Shown piece after piece: positions 9,136 through 18,205 of a stretch of 64,000 bases of DNA; position 1 is the first letter of the stretch, and each line of letters opens with the position of its first letter. The notes below the pieces were generated by a model, which did no database searches, was not told where the DNA came from, and worked only from the letters and a program-made list of their open reading frames with translations. The DNA comes from Comamonadaceae bacterium (lineage in GTDB: Bacteria; Pseudomonadota; Gammaproteobacteria; Burkholderiales; Burkholderiaceae_C), in assembly GCA_947454955.1 (NCBI GenBank), contig CANGLW010000012.1, positions 1 through 64,000 on the forward strand, in the 5' to 3' direction. Position numbers and translations under genes: made by a program.

Positions 9136-10113
9136 TCAGATCAGCGCGTGCGCGCCTTGGGTGTTGGTGTACAGCGCGTAAATTGAATGGCTGCTGGCCA
9201 TGAACAAACGGTTGTTCTTCGCCCCGCCAAAACACAGATTCGCACAACGTTCAGGCAAATGGATGTGAGCTATCGCCTGACCTTGTGGCGTGAACACCCG
9301 CACACCATCGAGCTCTTCAGGCTTGGCGCCTAGCGAGCCATCGCTGCCCCAGCCGCACCAGAGATGGCCTGTTGCATCTACCGCGATGCCGTCCAGCGCG
9401 CCAGGGCCTTGCGCGTCAATCACCACGCGCTGATGGCTCAAGCGGCCTTGGGCGTCCACGTCATAGGCCCACACTTGGCGATGCGGCTTGGCACGACTGG
9501 CCACCACATAAAGCACCGACTCATCCGGCGAAAACGCCAAGCCATTGGGGCCAGGCACATCGCTCAACACTTGCTGCAATTGACCCTCACGCCAGCGATA
9601 CACCGCATGCGGCAACTCTGGGGTGGCGGGCTCGCCCTCCCAAGAACCACCGATGCCAAACGGCGGGTCAGTGAACCAAACATCCCCGTTGCTTGGGCAG
9701 ATGATGTCGTTGGGCGAGTTCAGGGGCTTGCCCTCAAAACTGTCCGCCAACACGGTGATGCGTCCGTCATACTCGGTGCGTGTGACGCGGCGTGTGAGGT
9801 GCTCACAGGTCAGCAAGCGGCCTTGCCGGTCTCGCGCTAAGCCATTGGCATGGTTGGCAGGCTTGCGAAACTCACAGACCTGACCCGAGGCATCGTCCCA
9901 TCTCAGAATCCGGTTGTTGGGAATGTCTGAGACCAACAGATAACGCCCATCGCCAAACCACACCGGCCCCTCCGCCCAACGCAAACCAGTAGCGAGTTGC
10001 TCCACACTGGCGCTGAACAAACGCAAGGGGAGAAAGCGCTCATCCCAAACCTCGACCCGCGCATCGGGGTAGCGGGGGTTGATGGCAAACGGGGTGTGCT
10101 CGCTCTGGCTCAT
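9136..10113 (-). CDS. SMP-30/gluconolactonase family lactonase
   Basis: A 325-residue six-bladed propeller protein of the SMP-30/LRE family. Metal-site motifs seen include GLRWAEGPVWF (Glu), NSPNDIICPSNGDVWFTDP (Asn and Asp) and GPNGLAFSPDESVLYV. In this operon it should open the aldarolactone made by uronate dehydrogenase to glucarate or galactarate. The ATG at 10113 overlaps the TRAP permease stop by 4 bases (ATGA), which is why it is preferred over the upstream in-frame start. The pathway role is inferred; the fold family is clear. Confidence 0.87.
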   Translation of the reverse strand: MSQSEHTPFAINPRYPDARVEVWDERFLPLRLFSASVEQLATGLRWAEGPVWFGDGRYLLVSDIPNNRILRWDDASGQVCEFRKPANHANGLARDRQGRLLTCEHLTRRVTRTEYDGRITVLADSFEGKPLNSPNDIICPSNGDVWFTDPPFGIGGSWEGEPATPELPHAVYRWREGQLQQVLSDVPGPNGLAFSPDESVLYVVASRAKPHRQVWAYDVDAQGRLSHQRVVIDAQGPGALDGIAVDATGHLWCGWGSDGSLGAKPEELDGVRVFTPQGQAIAHIHLPERCANLCFGGAKNNRLFMASSHSIYALYTNTQGAHALI

Positions 10114-11393
10114 TTCAAGATCAAGTTGGGCAGCCACATGGAGAACGAAGGCACGTAGGTGACCATCATCAGCGCGGCGATCAAACCACCGTAAAACGGC
10201 CAGATGGTTTTCATCACCGTGCCCACCGACACCTCACCGATGGTGCAACCCACAAACTGCGTGGTGCCCACCGGCGGCGTGTTCAAACCCAAGGCACAGT
10301 TGATGAGCATGACGATGCCAAACTGCTCGGTGCTCATGCCCATTTGCTGACAAATCGGCAGGAAAATAGGCGTGCAAATCAGGATGGTGGCGGCCATGTC
10401 TAGGAATGTGCCCAGCACAAACAAAATGACATTGACCCACAGGAAAATCACCCAAGGCGTGCTGCTTACCCCGGTGAGCAACTTGCCTGTGGCTTCAGCC
10501 ACACCGTACAAGCCAATCAGGTAGCCGAACATCGAGCTGATGCCGATGAGCAGCAACACCGAACCGGTGCTTTTCACGGCCTTGGCCGCGGCTTTGAGCA
10601 ATTGCTCACGCGTGAGCTTTTTGTAAACCAAGCCTGCCAAGAACAGCGCCCACAGCACCGCCACTGAAGCGGATTCGGTAGCGGTGAATGCGCCAGAAAG
10701 AATGCCCAACAAAATGATGACCACCACCAGCAGGCCCGGCAAGGACTGCACAAACGAGTGCCCCACCACCGCCCAACCCGGGAACGTGCCCGAAGGGTAG
10801 CCGCGCTTGACCGCCACCGCGTAAGCAGCGGCCAAGTTACAAAGTGTGAGCACCAGGGCCGGCACAATGCCTGCCAAAATCAACGCGGCAATGCTGACCT
10901 TGCCGCTGGCCGCCAGCGCAAAGATGATCAGGTTGTGGCTGGTGGGCATCAAGGCACCGACCAGGGAGGCGTGGGTGGTGACGTTGACCGCATAGTCCGC
11001 GTCGTAACCTTCTTTTTTCATTTGCGGAATCAGCACCGCACCCATGGCCGACACATCAGCCACAGGGGAGCCCGACACACCACCAAACAAAGTACAGGCC
11101 AACACATTGCTCATGCCCAAGCCGCCACGCACATGGCCGGCCAAGGATTTGGCAAAGGCCACGATCTTGTCGGCGATGCCGCCGTACATCATGATCTCGC
11201 CGGCAAAAATGAAGAAGGGAATGGCCAAAAATGAAAATGGGTTCATGCCCGAAATCATTTGCTGAAAGCCCACCGCCAAGGGCAAGCCCTCATACAGCAA
11301 GGTGGCGAGTGAGGAGAGCCCAATCGAGAAAGCCACCGGTACGCCCAGCAACAGCAGCAGCGTGAACGTCACGCACAAAATCGTCAATGCCAT
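10110..11393 (-). CDS. dctM: TRAP transporter large permease (DctM)
   Basis: A 427-residue membrane protein with about 12 hydrophobic segments. It belongs to the DctM family, judged by GVPVAFSIGLSSLATLL near the N-terminus, the SGSPVADVSAMGAVLIPQM stretch and GTFLDMAATILICTPIFLP. It couples sodium flow to solute uptake together with DctQ and DctP. It follows dctQ with a 10-base overlap and precedes the lactonase with a 4-base overlap. Uronate is the inferred cargo because of the adjacent uronate dehydrogenase. Confidence 0.92.
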   Translation of the reverse strand: MALTILCVTFTLLLLLGVPVAFSIGLSSLATLLYEGLPLAVGFQQMISGMNPFSFLAIPFFIFAGEIMMYGGIADKIVAFAKSLAGHVRGGLGMSNVLACTLFGGVSGSPVADVSAMGAVLIPQMKKEGYDADYAVNVTTHASLVGALMPTSHNLIIFALAASGKVSIAALILAGIVPALVLTLCNLAAAYAVAVKRGYPSGTFPGWAVVGHSFVQSLPGLLVVVIILLGILSGAFTATESASVAVLWALFLAGLVYKKLTREQLLKAAAKAVKSTGSVLLLIGISSMFGYLIGLYGVAEATGKLLTGVSSTPWVIFLWVNVILFVLGTFLDMAATILICTPIFLPICQQMGMSTEQFGIVMLINCALGLNTPPVGTTQFVGCTIGEVSVGTVMKTIWPFYGGLIAALMMVTYVPSFSMWLPNLILK

Positions 11394-11872
11394 GCCGGTT
11401 CAACCTCATGCCCTTGCAGGTTTGCCAAGATGTGTTCAAAAGAAAACAGCGCAATCAAAGCGCCAGCCATGGCTGGCGGCAGGTACTTGAAAGCCTCCGA
11501 CACACCCAGGGTAGGAATCTTGTAAGACCACACACTTTGCGCGAGCAAGCCACAGTTGTAGGCCATGACCACGCCAAAGAGCAGCACCAACATGTGGATG
11601 AGCAACTCCATCTTGATGCGCACGCGCTCAGGCACCATCACCAACAAGGACTCCAGGCCTATGTGCCCGGCATCGCGCACGCCCACGGCCATGCCCAGCA
11701 TGGTCACGTAGAGCACCAGCAACACGGCAGCACTCTCAGCCCAGGTGGGGGTGTTGTTGAAGACATAGCGGCCCACCACCTGGTAGAGCACCGCCACAAT
11801 CAGCAGCCCCAGACCGGCCACACCCACTTTGAGGCACAGCCGGGCCAGCGCCGCGCAAAAGCGCGTGAACAT
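11384..11872 (-). CDS. dctQ: TRAP transporter small permease (DctQ)
   Basis: A 162-residue protein with four hydrophobic segments (for example VGVAGLGLLIVAVLYQVVGR and LLIHMLVLLFGVVMAYNCGL). It is the small membrane subunit of the TRAP system and bridges the receptor and DctM. It lies 3 bases after dctP and overlaps dctM by 10 bases, the usual P-Q-M order. Confidence 0.9.
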   Translation of the reverse strand: MFTRFCAALARLCLKVGVAGLGLLIVAVLYQVVGRYVFNNTPTWAESAAVLLVLYVTMLGMAVGVRDAGHIGLESLLVMVPERVRIKMELLIHMLVLLFGVVMAYNCGLLAQSVWSYKIPTLGVSEAFKYLPPAMAGALIALFSFEHILANLQGHEVEPAWH

Positions 11873-11875
11873 GAC

Positions 11876-12835
11876 TTACTTGACCGCGTTGATGCGCTTG
11901 ACCATGTCCTGCAATTTCGGGTCTTTGAGGAACTTGTCGTAGACCGGCTTCATCGCGGCCTGGAAGCTGGCTTTGTCCACATCCAGAATTTCAGCACCAC
12001 CGGCTTTGACGATGGCCAGTGACTTGGCCTCACGCTCGTCCCACAGTTTGCGCATATAGGTCACCGACTCTTTGGCCGCAGCACGGATGTTCTTCTGGTC
12101 TTCAGGGGTCAGGCCATCCCAGACTTTTTTGGAGAACAACAGGATTTCGGGCGCCATAGAGTGCTCGGTCTTGTTGTAGTACTTGGCCACCTCGAAGTGG
12201 CGCGAGCTCTCATACGAAGGGTAGTTGTTTTCAGCAGCATCGACCAAGCCAGTTTTCAGCGCGGTGTAAACCTCGCCATAGGGCATGGGGGTGGCGTTGG
12301 CACCCATGGCTTCGAGCAGCGACACCCACAGGTCACTTTGCTGCACACGCACTTTCAAGCCTTTGGCATCAGCCAAAGTTTTGATGGGTTTTTTGACGGT
12401 GTAAATCGAGCGTGCGCCCGAGTCATAAAAAGCCAGGCCCACAAAACCTTGGGCTTCGCAATCTTTCAAAATTTCTTCGCCAATCGCGCCATCGAGCACC
12501 TTGCGCATGTGCTCGGTTGAACGGAACAAAAACGGCATGGTGGGCACCATGGTGGCCGGGCAAATGTTGTTCATGGGGGCCACGTTTACTCGGGTCATGG
12601 CCAAGGCACCGAGCTTGGTTTGTTCGATGGTGTCTTTCTCACCACCCAAGGCCGACTTGGCAAACACCTTAATGCTGTGCTTGCCACCCGAGAGCTTGTT
12701 GAGCTCTTCACCCATGTGGCGAACGGCTTGAACGGTGGGGTAGTCATCCGGGTGGATGTCTGAGGAACGGAACTCCACGGCATGGGCACCCATGCTCATC
12801 AATGCACCAGCGATCAGGGTCGGGATGAATTTCAT
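11876..12835 (-). CDS. dctP: TRAP transporter substrate-binding protein (DctP), probable uronate receptor
   Basis: A 319-residue periplasmic receptor with signal peptide [19 protein letters not shown] before [15 protein letters not shown]. The conserved ligand-binding Arg segment is the [19 protein letters not shown] region (about residues 150-170), followed by [21 protein letters not shown], a hallmark of DctP proteins. The start at 12835 puts the signal peptide first; the longer open frame has no such property. The gene follows udh by 17 bases. Binding of glucuronate or galacturonate is inferred from context. Confidence 0.9.
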   Translation of the reverse strand: MKFIPTLIAGALMSMGAHAVEFRSSDIHPDDYPTVQAVRHMGEELNKLSGGKHSIKVFAKSALGGEKDTIEQTKLGALAMTRVNVAPMNNICPATMVPTMPFLFRSTEHMRKVLDGAIGEEILKDCEAQGFVGLAFYDSGARSIYTVKKPIKTLADAKGLKVRVQQSDLWVSLLEAMGANATPMPYGEVYTALKTGLVDAAENNYPSYESSRHFEVAKYYNKTEHSMAPEILLFSKKVWDGLTPEDQKNIRAAAKESVTYMRKLWDEREAKSLAIVKAGGAEILDVDKASFQAAMKPVYDKFLKDPKLQDMVKRINAVK

Positions 12836-12852
12836 GCTTGTCTCCTTGTGTT

Positions 12853-13662
12853 TCAAAAAGGTCCAGCTTTCACAAAACCGCCACCCTGGTAGATGACGGC
12901 CGGGTCTTGCAAATCGAGTTTGAGTTGTTGGCTTTCCAGGGCAGCGCGAAAAGGTTCCGAGCTGTCTTGGGGCTTGAAGCCCACGTGTTTGGCTGGGGTG
13001 TTGTCCCACCAGACATGGTGGTTATCAGACATGCCGTAGATGACACTGAAGCCCACCACTGGCGAGTTCAAGCTGGCCCACACCAAACGCTCGAGGTCGT
13101 CGTAACTGAGCCACGTGGCGAGCATGCGGCGGTCTTTGGGCTCGGGAAATGACGAACCGATACGCAGGCACACCGTCTCGATGCCATAGCGGTCAAAGTA
13201 GAAACGCGCCAGGTTCTCACCAAAAGCTTTGCTGATGCCGTAGTAACCATCCGGGCGCACCGGCATGGTGGGGTCAACCACCTCGTCTTGACGGTAAAAA
13301 CCCGTCACATGGTTGGAGCTGGCCAACACGATGCGACGCGTGCCGTGCTGACGGGCAGCTTCGTACAAGTTGTAGGCGCCAATGATGTTGGCCTGCACGA
13401 TGTCATCAAAAGGCTGCTCGGTGGAAATGCCACCCAGGTGAACCACTGCATCCACACCTTCAAGCAAGTGGAGCACCGCTGCTCGGTCCTGCAAAGCGGC
13501 GGACATGACTTCTTCGCCCGCGGCAGCATCGCCCAACTGGCCCAAGTCACTCACACGCAGCACATCGCAGCGTGGTTTGAGGCGGGGGCGCAGAACGCGA
13601 CCCAAACCACCGGCAGCCCCGGTGAGCAGCAAGCGCGAATAAAGGTGGGTGCTGGATGACAT
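12853..13662 (-). CDS. udh: uronate dehydrogenase (NAD-dependent)
   Basis: It oxidises D-galacturonate or D-glucuronate to the aldarolactone, the first step of the oxidative uronate pathway. The 269-residue protein is an extended-type short-chain dehydrogenase. The Rossmann motif TGAAGGLGR is near residue 14, HLGGIS and [10 protein letters not shown] carry the NAD and Ser sites, and [10 protein letters not shown] gives the Tyr-xxx-Lys pair. It is the first gene of the operon udh-dctPQM-lactonase-Bug-gudD-aldolase. A promoter with a perfect 16-bp operator lies directly upstream. The initiation site lacks an obvious ribosome-binding sequence. Confidence 0.92.
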   Translation of the reverse strand: MSSSTHLYSRLLLTGAAGGLGRVLRPRLKPRCDVLRVSDLGQLGDAAAGEEVMSAALQDRAAVLHLLEGVDAVVHLGGISTEQPFDDIVQANIIGAYNLYEAARQHGTRRIVLASSNHVTGFYRQDEVVDPTMPVRPDGYYGISKAFGENLARFYFDRYGIETVCLRIGSSFPEPKDRRMLATWLSYDDLERLVWASLNSPVVGFSVIYGMSDNHHVWWDNTPAKHVGFKPQDSSEPFRAALESQQLKLDLQDPAVIYQGGGFVKAGPF

Positions 13663-13677
13663 GAGATGGATGGTTAT

Positions 13678-13693
13678 TTGGTAGCGCTACCAA
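13678..13693. promoter_or_regulatory. LacI-type operator before udh
   Basis: TTGGTAGCGCTACCAA is a perfect 16-bp palindrome with a central CG, typical of LacI-family sites. It starts 7 bases downstream of the -10 box of the udh promoter, so a bound repressor would cover the start of transcription. The LacI-family gene at 13756-14784 is the obvious candidate, and a related copy lies between that gene and garD. Confidence 0.8.
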
Positions 13694-13700
13694 TCAGTCA

Positions 13701-13729
13701 ATCCTAACGAGCAGACCGGCCAACGTCAA
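13701..13729 (-). promoter_or_regulatory. sigma-70-type promoter of the udh operon
   Basis: On the minus strand a -35 box TTGACG (13724-13729) and a -10 box TAGGAT (13701-13706) are separated by exactly 17 bases. The transcription start would fall within the palindrome at 13678-13693, giving a short leader to udh. Confidence 0.6.
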
Positions 13730-13755
13730 TGCTTGGCGGCTAGGGTTTACGCTAA

Positions 13756-14784
13756 TCAGGTGCTTTGCCGCTCGATGATGGAGAAGCCCACATCCATGAT
13801 GCGAGCGTCCACCGCCAAGCCTTCGGAACGGGCTATCAACATCTTGGCAGCGAGTTCGCCAATCTGTTCGCCATTGATGCGCACAGTCGACAAAGATGGC
13901 ACCATGTCTTGCACGAATGGCACATCGCCAAACCCCATGACAGCCAGGTCTTGCGGCACCCGCATGCCACGGGCCAGGGCTTCGGTGACCACGCCCAGCG
14001 CCAGCAGGTCTGAGCTGCAAAACACCGCCTGCACCTTGGGTTGCTTGGTCAGTATCTTGCCCAGGGCATCACGGCCGCTTTTCAAGGAGCGAGAAGCGCC
14101 CACATTGACCTCCAAAGCCTTGGGGTAAGCCTGCTGCTGCAAGGCCGCTTGAAACGCCAGGGTGCGGCGATCGGCGCGCTCGTCCTCGGCCCGCACGATG
14201 GCCATACGCCGGTGGCCTTTTTTCATCAGGAATTCCGCCACTTTGCGACCGATGTCGGTGTGCGAGAAGCCAATCAGCATGTCAATGGGCGTGGGTGTGA
14301 GGTCCCAGGTTTCGACCACCGGAATACCGCTGGCCAGCAAGCGTGTGCGTGCTCGTCCCGGCGGCAAAATACCGGTTAAAAAAATGCCGTCAGGACGTCG
14401 CCCAATGATGGCCTCTAGCAAAGACTCTTCCCGCTCCGCTGAATAGCCGGATTGCCCCAGCATGAGTTGGTAGCCCTGATCGAACAAACTGTTGTTGAGC
14501 GACTCGATGGTGGCCATGAACACCGACATGACGGTGCTGGGTACGACAGCAGCAATCAAACGGCTTTTGCTCGAGGCCAAACTGCCCGCCATGCGGTTGG
14601 GCACATAGCCGGTTCTGTCTACGGCTTCCAGCACGCGGCGCAAGACATCGGCTGACACCGAGGTGGGCGTGTTGATAGCACGTGAGGCGGTGATGGGTGC
14701 GACCCCAGCGAGCTTGGCCACATCCCGCAACGTGATGGCGCCACTGCTGCGGCGAGTGCGTTTGCTGCTGTCTTTCTCGTTCAT
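13756..14784 (-). CDS. LacI/GntR-type repressor of the uronate/aldarate genes
   Basis: A 342-residue LacI-family regulator. The N-terminal HTH and hinge are clear ([20 protein letters not shown], then [15 protein letters not shown] at about residues 20-75). The sugar-binding-like domain follows, with [19 protein letters not shown]. The start ATG at 14784 is chosen because the HTH is then close to the N-terminus; the longer open frame has no similarity to anything. It sits between the udh and garD operons, and matching operators lie on both sides. An aldarate, uronate or keto-deoxy intermediate as effector is inferred. Confidence 0.9.
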   Translation of the reverse strand: MNEKDSSKRTRRSSGAITLRDVAKLAGVAPITASRAINTPTSVSADVLRRVLEAVDRTGYVPNRMAGSLASSKSRLIAAVVPSTVMSVFMATIESLNNSLFDQGYQLMLGQSGYSAEREESLLEAIIGRRPDGIFLTGILPPGRARTRLLASGIPVVETWDLTPTPIDMLIGFSHTDIGRKVAEFLMKKGHRRMAIVRAEDERADRRTLAFQAALQQQAYPKALEVNVGASRSLKSGRDALGKILTKQPKVQAVFCSSDLLALGVVTEALARGMRVPQDLAVMGFGDVPFVQDMVPSLSTVRINGEQIGELAAKMLIARSEGLAVDARIMDVGFSIIERQST

Positions 14785-14797
14785 CTGGACGTTTTGT

Positions 14798-14813
14798 TTG
14801 GTACCGCTATCAT
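14798..14813. promoter_or_regulatory. second LacI-type operator, between the regulator gene and garD
   Basis: TTGGTACCGCTATCAT matches 13 of 16 bases of the perfect palindrome before udh. It lies 14 bases before the repressor start codon and 47 bases before the garD start, so it could control both directions. It contains TATCAT, a possible -10 box for garD. Confidence 0.65.
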
Positions 14814-14859
14814 TACACCAAAATCTTGCCTGCTTGACCAGCCTGTCTTCGGAGTCCTC

Positions 14860-16404
14860 ATGAGGCCACACATCATCCGCATGCACCCCAGCGACAACGT
14901 GGCCATCGTTGCCAATGACGGTGGCTTGCCTGCTGGCACTGCGCTGCCTAACGGCTTGACGCTGCTGACCACCGTGCCTCAAGGTCACAAAGTGGCCCTC
15001 GTTGATTTGCCCGCGCAATCGCCGGTGCTGCGCTATGGCATTCCCATTGGTCATGCCATTCAAGACATTCCCGCTGGAACCTGGGTGCATGAACGCTTGC
15101 TGCACATGCCCCAAGCCCGTGAGCTCGATCACTTACCGATGGCCACGGTCAAGTCGCCAGAGATGTCCCCACTGGCGGGCTACACCTTTGAGGGCTACCG
15201 CAACGCCGATGGCTCGGTAGGCACGCGCAACATCCTGGCCATCACCACCACGGTGCAATGCGTGGCGGGGGTGGTGGACTTCGCGGTGCAGCGCATCAAG
15301 CAAGAGCTCTTGCCGCTGTTTCCGCACGTGGACGATGTGGTGGGCCTGGAACACACCTACGGCTGCGGCGTGGCCATTGACGCGGTGGGCGCCGAAATCC
15401 CTATTCGCACCCTGCGCAACATCAGCCTGAACCCGAACTTCGGCGGCGAGGTGATGGTGGTGAGTTTGGGTTGCGAGAAGTTGCAGCCCGAGCGGCTGAT
15501 GCCCGCAGGCAGCATTCCCATCAACGACCAGCGCGGTGAAGCCCTCGATGTGGTTTGCCTGCAAAACGAAGCGCATGTGGGCTTCATGTCCATGGTGAAC
15601 TCGATCGTCCAACAGGCCCGACGTCACCTGGAGCGTCTCAACGCACGCCGACGCGAAACCGTGCCGGCCAGTGAATTGGTGGTGGGGGTGCAGTGTGGTG
15701 GTAGCGATGCATTTTCTGGCCTCACCGCCAACCCAGCGGTGGGCTTTTGCAGCGACCTGCTGGTGCGCGCTGGTGCGAGTGTGATGTTCTCGGAAGTCAC
15801 CGAGGTGCGTGATGCCATCGAGCAACTCACCTCACGCGCTGTGAACCCGCAAGTGGCACAAGCCATGGTGGACCAGATGGCCTGGTACGACAGCTACCTG
15901 GCACGCGGCCGTGTGGACCGCAGCGCCAACACCACGCCAGGTAACAAACAAGGCGGTCTGTCCAACATTGTGGAAAAAGCCATGGGCTCGATCATCAAGT
16001 CCGGCACAGCGCCCATTCAAGGCGTGCTGGCCCCAGGCGACAAGCTCCAACACAAAGGCCTGACCTTTGCAGCAACACCTGCGAGTGACTTCATTTGCGG
16101 CACGCTGCAAGTGGCCGCTGGCATGAACCTGCACATCTTCACCACCGGGCGCGGCACGCCTTACGGTCTGGCACCTGTCCCCGTGGTGAAGGTCGCCACA
16201 CGCACCGACTTAGCTCGGCGTTGGCACGACCTGATGGACATCAACGCAGGCCGTATTGCCGATGGCGAGGCCAGCATTGAAGAGTTAGGTTGGGAGATGT
16301 TCCACTACCTGCTGGAAGTGGCCAGCGGCCGACAAAAAACTTATGCCGAACAGTGGAAGCTGCACAACGCCCTGGTGTTGTTCAACCCTGCACCAGTGAC
16401 CTGA
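14860..16404 (+). CDS. garD: galactarate dehydratase (GarD, UxaA family)
   Basis: It dehydrates galactarate (mucate) to 5-keto-4-deoxyglucarate. The protein has 514 residues, close to E. coli GarD. Matching blocks include [16 protein letters not shown] near the N-terminus, [31 protein letters not shown], the Cys of [33 protein letters not shown] and [18 protein letters not shown] site 5 bases before the ATG at 14860 sets the start; an upstream in-frame TTG would lie inside the operator. It leads the plus-strand operon with the racemase-like, Ldh2 and Bug genes. Confidence 0.94.
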   Translation: MRPHIIRMHPSDNVAIVANDGGLPAGTALPNGLTLLTTVPQGHKVALVDLPAQSPVLRYGIPIGHAIQDIPAGTWVHERLLHMPQARELDHLPMATVKSPEMSPLAGYTFEGYRNADGSVGTRNILAITTTVQCVAGVVDFAVQRIKQELLPLFPHVDDVVGLEHTYGCGVAIDAVGAEIPIRTLRNISLNPNFGGEVMVVSLGCEKLQPERLMPAGSIPINDQRGEALDVVCLQNEAHVGFMSMVNSIVQQARRHLERLNARRRETVPASELVVGVQCGGSDAFSGLTANPAVGFCSDLLVRAGASVMFSEVTEVRDAIEQLTSRAVNPQVAQAMVDQMAWYDSYLARGRVDRSANTTPGNKQGGLSNIVEKAMGSIIKSGTAPIQGVLAPGDKLQHKGLTFAATPASDFICGTLQVAAGMNLHIFTTGRGTPYGLAPVPVVKVATRTDLARRWHDLMDINAGRIADGEASIEELGWEMFHYLLEVASGRQKTYAEQWKLHNALVLFNPAPVT

Positions 16405-16462
16405 CCTAAGTACGTAGTAGTCACCGGGGCTGTGGGCCGCAGCCTGCATTACAGTGCCAAGC

Positions 16463-17140
16463 ATGACTGCTCCCCGCATTGCCTTGATCCACGCCACCCC
16501 TTTGGCCATGGCCCCGATTGCGCAGGCCTTTGCGCATCACTGGCCACAGGCGCAGTGCCAGCACTTGCTGGATGACAGGCTCTCGCAAGACCGCGCCCGT
16601 GATGGTGAACTCACCCCAGCCATGACGCAACGGTTTGTGGACCTGGCGCTGTACACCCAGCGTGCAGGAGCCACGGGTATTTTGTTCACCTGCTCGGCCT
16701 TTGGCCCGGCCATTGAAGCGGCGGCGGCCGCCACCGGCTTGCCTACCCTCAAACCCAACGAGGCCATGTTTGACCAGGCCCTGGCTCAAGCAGCAGCATC
16801 AGAAGTTTTGCAAGTGGGTTTGGTGGCCACCTTTGAGGCCTCGATTCACGCCATGTCGCAAGAGTTTTTCGATTTGGCACAAGCGCGAGGCATCGCGGTT
16901 GAATTGCACACCCAGTTTGTGCCTGAGGCCATGGACGACCTGGCCCGTGGCGACGCGGATGCACACCACCGCAAGGTGGCACTGGGTGTGGCGGCTTTAT
17001 CCAGCTGTGATGTGGTCATGCTGGCTCAATTTTCGATGGCAGCAGCCCAAACGCTGTCCCAACAACACAGCACCGCCCCCGTGCTGACCAGCCCGGACTG
17101 CGCGGTGCTGGCCCTTCAACAACGCATGCACCATGTCTGA
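16463..17140 (+). CDS. aspartate/glutamate racemase-family protein
   Basis: A 225-residue protein of the Asp/Glu racemase fold. Two candidate catalytic cysteines are visible, in GILFTCSAFGPAIEAA and near the end in LTSPDCAVLAL. Relatives include aspartate racemases, hydantoin racemases and maleate isomerases. It is the second gene of the garD operon, 58 bases after garD, and overlaps the next gene by 8 bases. What it isomerises is unknown; a sugar acid or its amide seems possible. The ATG at 16463 is preferred to the GTG three codons upstream. Confidence 0.75.
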   Translation: MTAPRIALIHATPLAMAPIAQAFAHHWPQAQCQHLLDDRLSQDRARDGELTPAMTQRFVDLALYTQRAGATGILFTCSAFGPAIEAAAAATGLPTLKPNEAMFDQALAQAAASEVLQVGLVATFEASIHAMSQEFFDLAQARGIAVELHTQFVPEAMDDLARGDADAHHRKVALGVAALSSCDVVMLAQFSMAAAQTLSQQHSTAPVLTSPDCAVLALQQRMHHV

Positions 17141-18203
17141 TACCCGCGTTCAACTTCAAGCCCTTCAAGCCTTCATCACCCGTGCCATGCAGGCTCTGGG
17201 GTTGCCGGATGACGATGCCGCCACGGTGGGGCGCCTCATGGCGCAGGCCGACCTGCAAGGCTCGGACGGGCATGGCGTGATTCGTTTGCCCCAATATGCG
17301 CGGCGCATTTTGGCCGGCGGTGTGAACACGCGCCCCACCATCCGCGTGGCACAAGAGCGTGCCGCCACGGCTTTGATCGATGGCGACAACGGCATGGGAC
17401 ATTTGGTGATGCAACGCGCCACCGAGATGGCCATTGAGAAAGCACGCACCTGCGGCATGGCCTGGGTGGGCAGCCAGTTCAGCAACCATGCAGGTCCTGC
17501 TTCGCTGTATGCACGCATGCCTTTGGCACACGACATGATTGGCCTTTACTTTGCGGTGGGCAACGCCAACCATTTGCCGCCATGGGGTGGGCTGGACATG
17601 CTGCTTTCAACCAATCCGATTGCAGTGGCCGTGCCTGCCCTGCATGAAGCGCCGATTGTTCTGGACATGGCCACCACCGTGGCGGCCTATGGCAAGGTCA
17701 AGGCCAAAGCACAGCGCGGCGAGATGATGCCCGAGGGCTGGATGATGGACCGCAAAGGCCAGCCCCTGCTGGACCCCAAACGCAGCGAAGAAGGTTTTCT
17801 CATGCCCATCGGGGGCTACAAAGGTTACGGCCTGTCGCTGGTGGTGGGCTTGTTGGCTGGCACCCTCAATGGAGCGGCCATGGGCAAAGACGTGATTGAC
17901 TTCAACCATGATGATGCCAGCGTGACCAACACCGGCCAGGCCATTGCGGTGATCGACCCCGCCGCCTTTGGCGATGTGCAAGACTTCAAAGCACGTGTGG
18001 ATGAACTCATCCGCGACATCCGCAACAGCGAACGCATGCCCGGTGTGGAACGCATCTGGTTGCCTGGTGAACAAAGCGAAGCCAAGCGACAAGCGTACTT
18101 GCGCGATGGCATCGCCCTGGCACCGGCCTTGATGCAGCAGCTCGACAAAGTGGCTGCGCAACTCAAGGTGCCCACCTTGCTTGAAACTGCCCAAGGAGTT
18201 TGA
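17133..18203 (+). CDS. Ldh2-family malate/lactate-type dehydrogenase
   Basis: A 356-residue NAD(P)-dependent oxidoreductase of the malate/L-lactate dehydrogenase family 2 (not the Rossmann Ldh). Family marks are DLQGSDGHGVIRLPQYARRI with the catalytic His, SNHAGPASLYAR, NPIAVAVP, LDMATTVAAYGKV and IGGYKGYGLSLVV. Members reduce or oxidise 2-hydroxyacids such as malate, ureidoglycolate or 2,3-diketogulonate. In this operon a tartronate or aldarate-derived hydroxyacid is possible but unproven. It overlaps the racemase-like gene by 8 bases and is 2 bases before the Bug gene. Confidence 0.87.
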   Translation: MSDTRVQLQALQAFITRAMQALGLPDDDAATVGRLMAQADLQGSDGHGVIRLPQYARRILAGGVNTRPTIRVAQERAATALIDGDNGMGHLVMQRATEMAIEKARTCGMAWVGSQFSNHAGPASLYARMPLAHDMIGLYFAVGNANHLPPWGGLDMLLSTNPIAVAVPALHEAPIVLDMATTVAAYGKVKAKAQRGEMMPEGWMMDRKGQPLLDPKRSEEGFLMPIGGYKGYGLSLVVGLLAGTLNGAAMGKDVIDFNHDDASVTNTGQAIAVIDPAAFGDVQDFKARVDELIRDIRNSERMPGVERIWLPGEQSEAKRQAYLRDGIALAPALMQQLDKVAAQLKVPTLLETAQGV

Positions 18204-18205
18204 CC

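Noticed and set aside
13756-15132. Longer form of the LacI-family regulator
   Set aside because: The added N-terminus overlaps the garD start and the operator, and it pushes the HTH far from the N-terminus, which is abnormal for the family.
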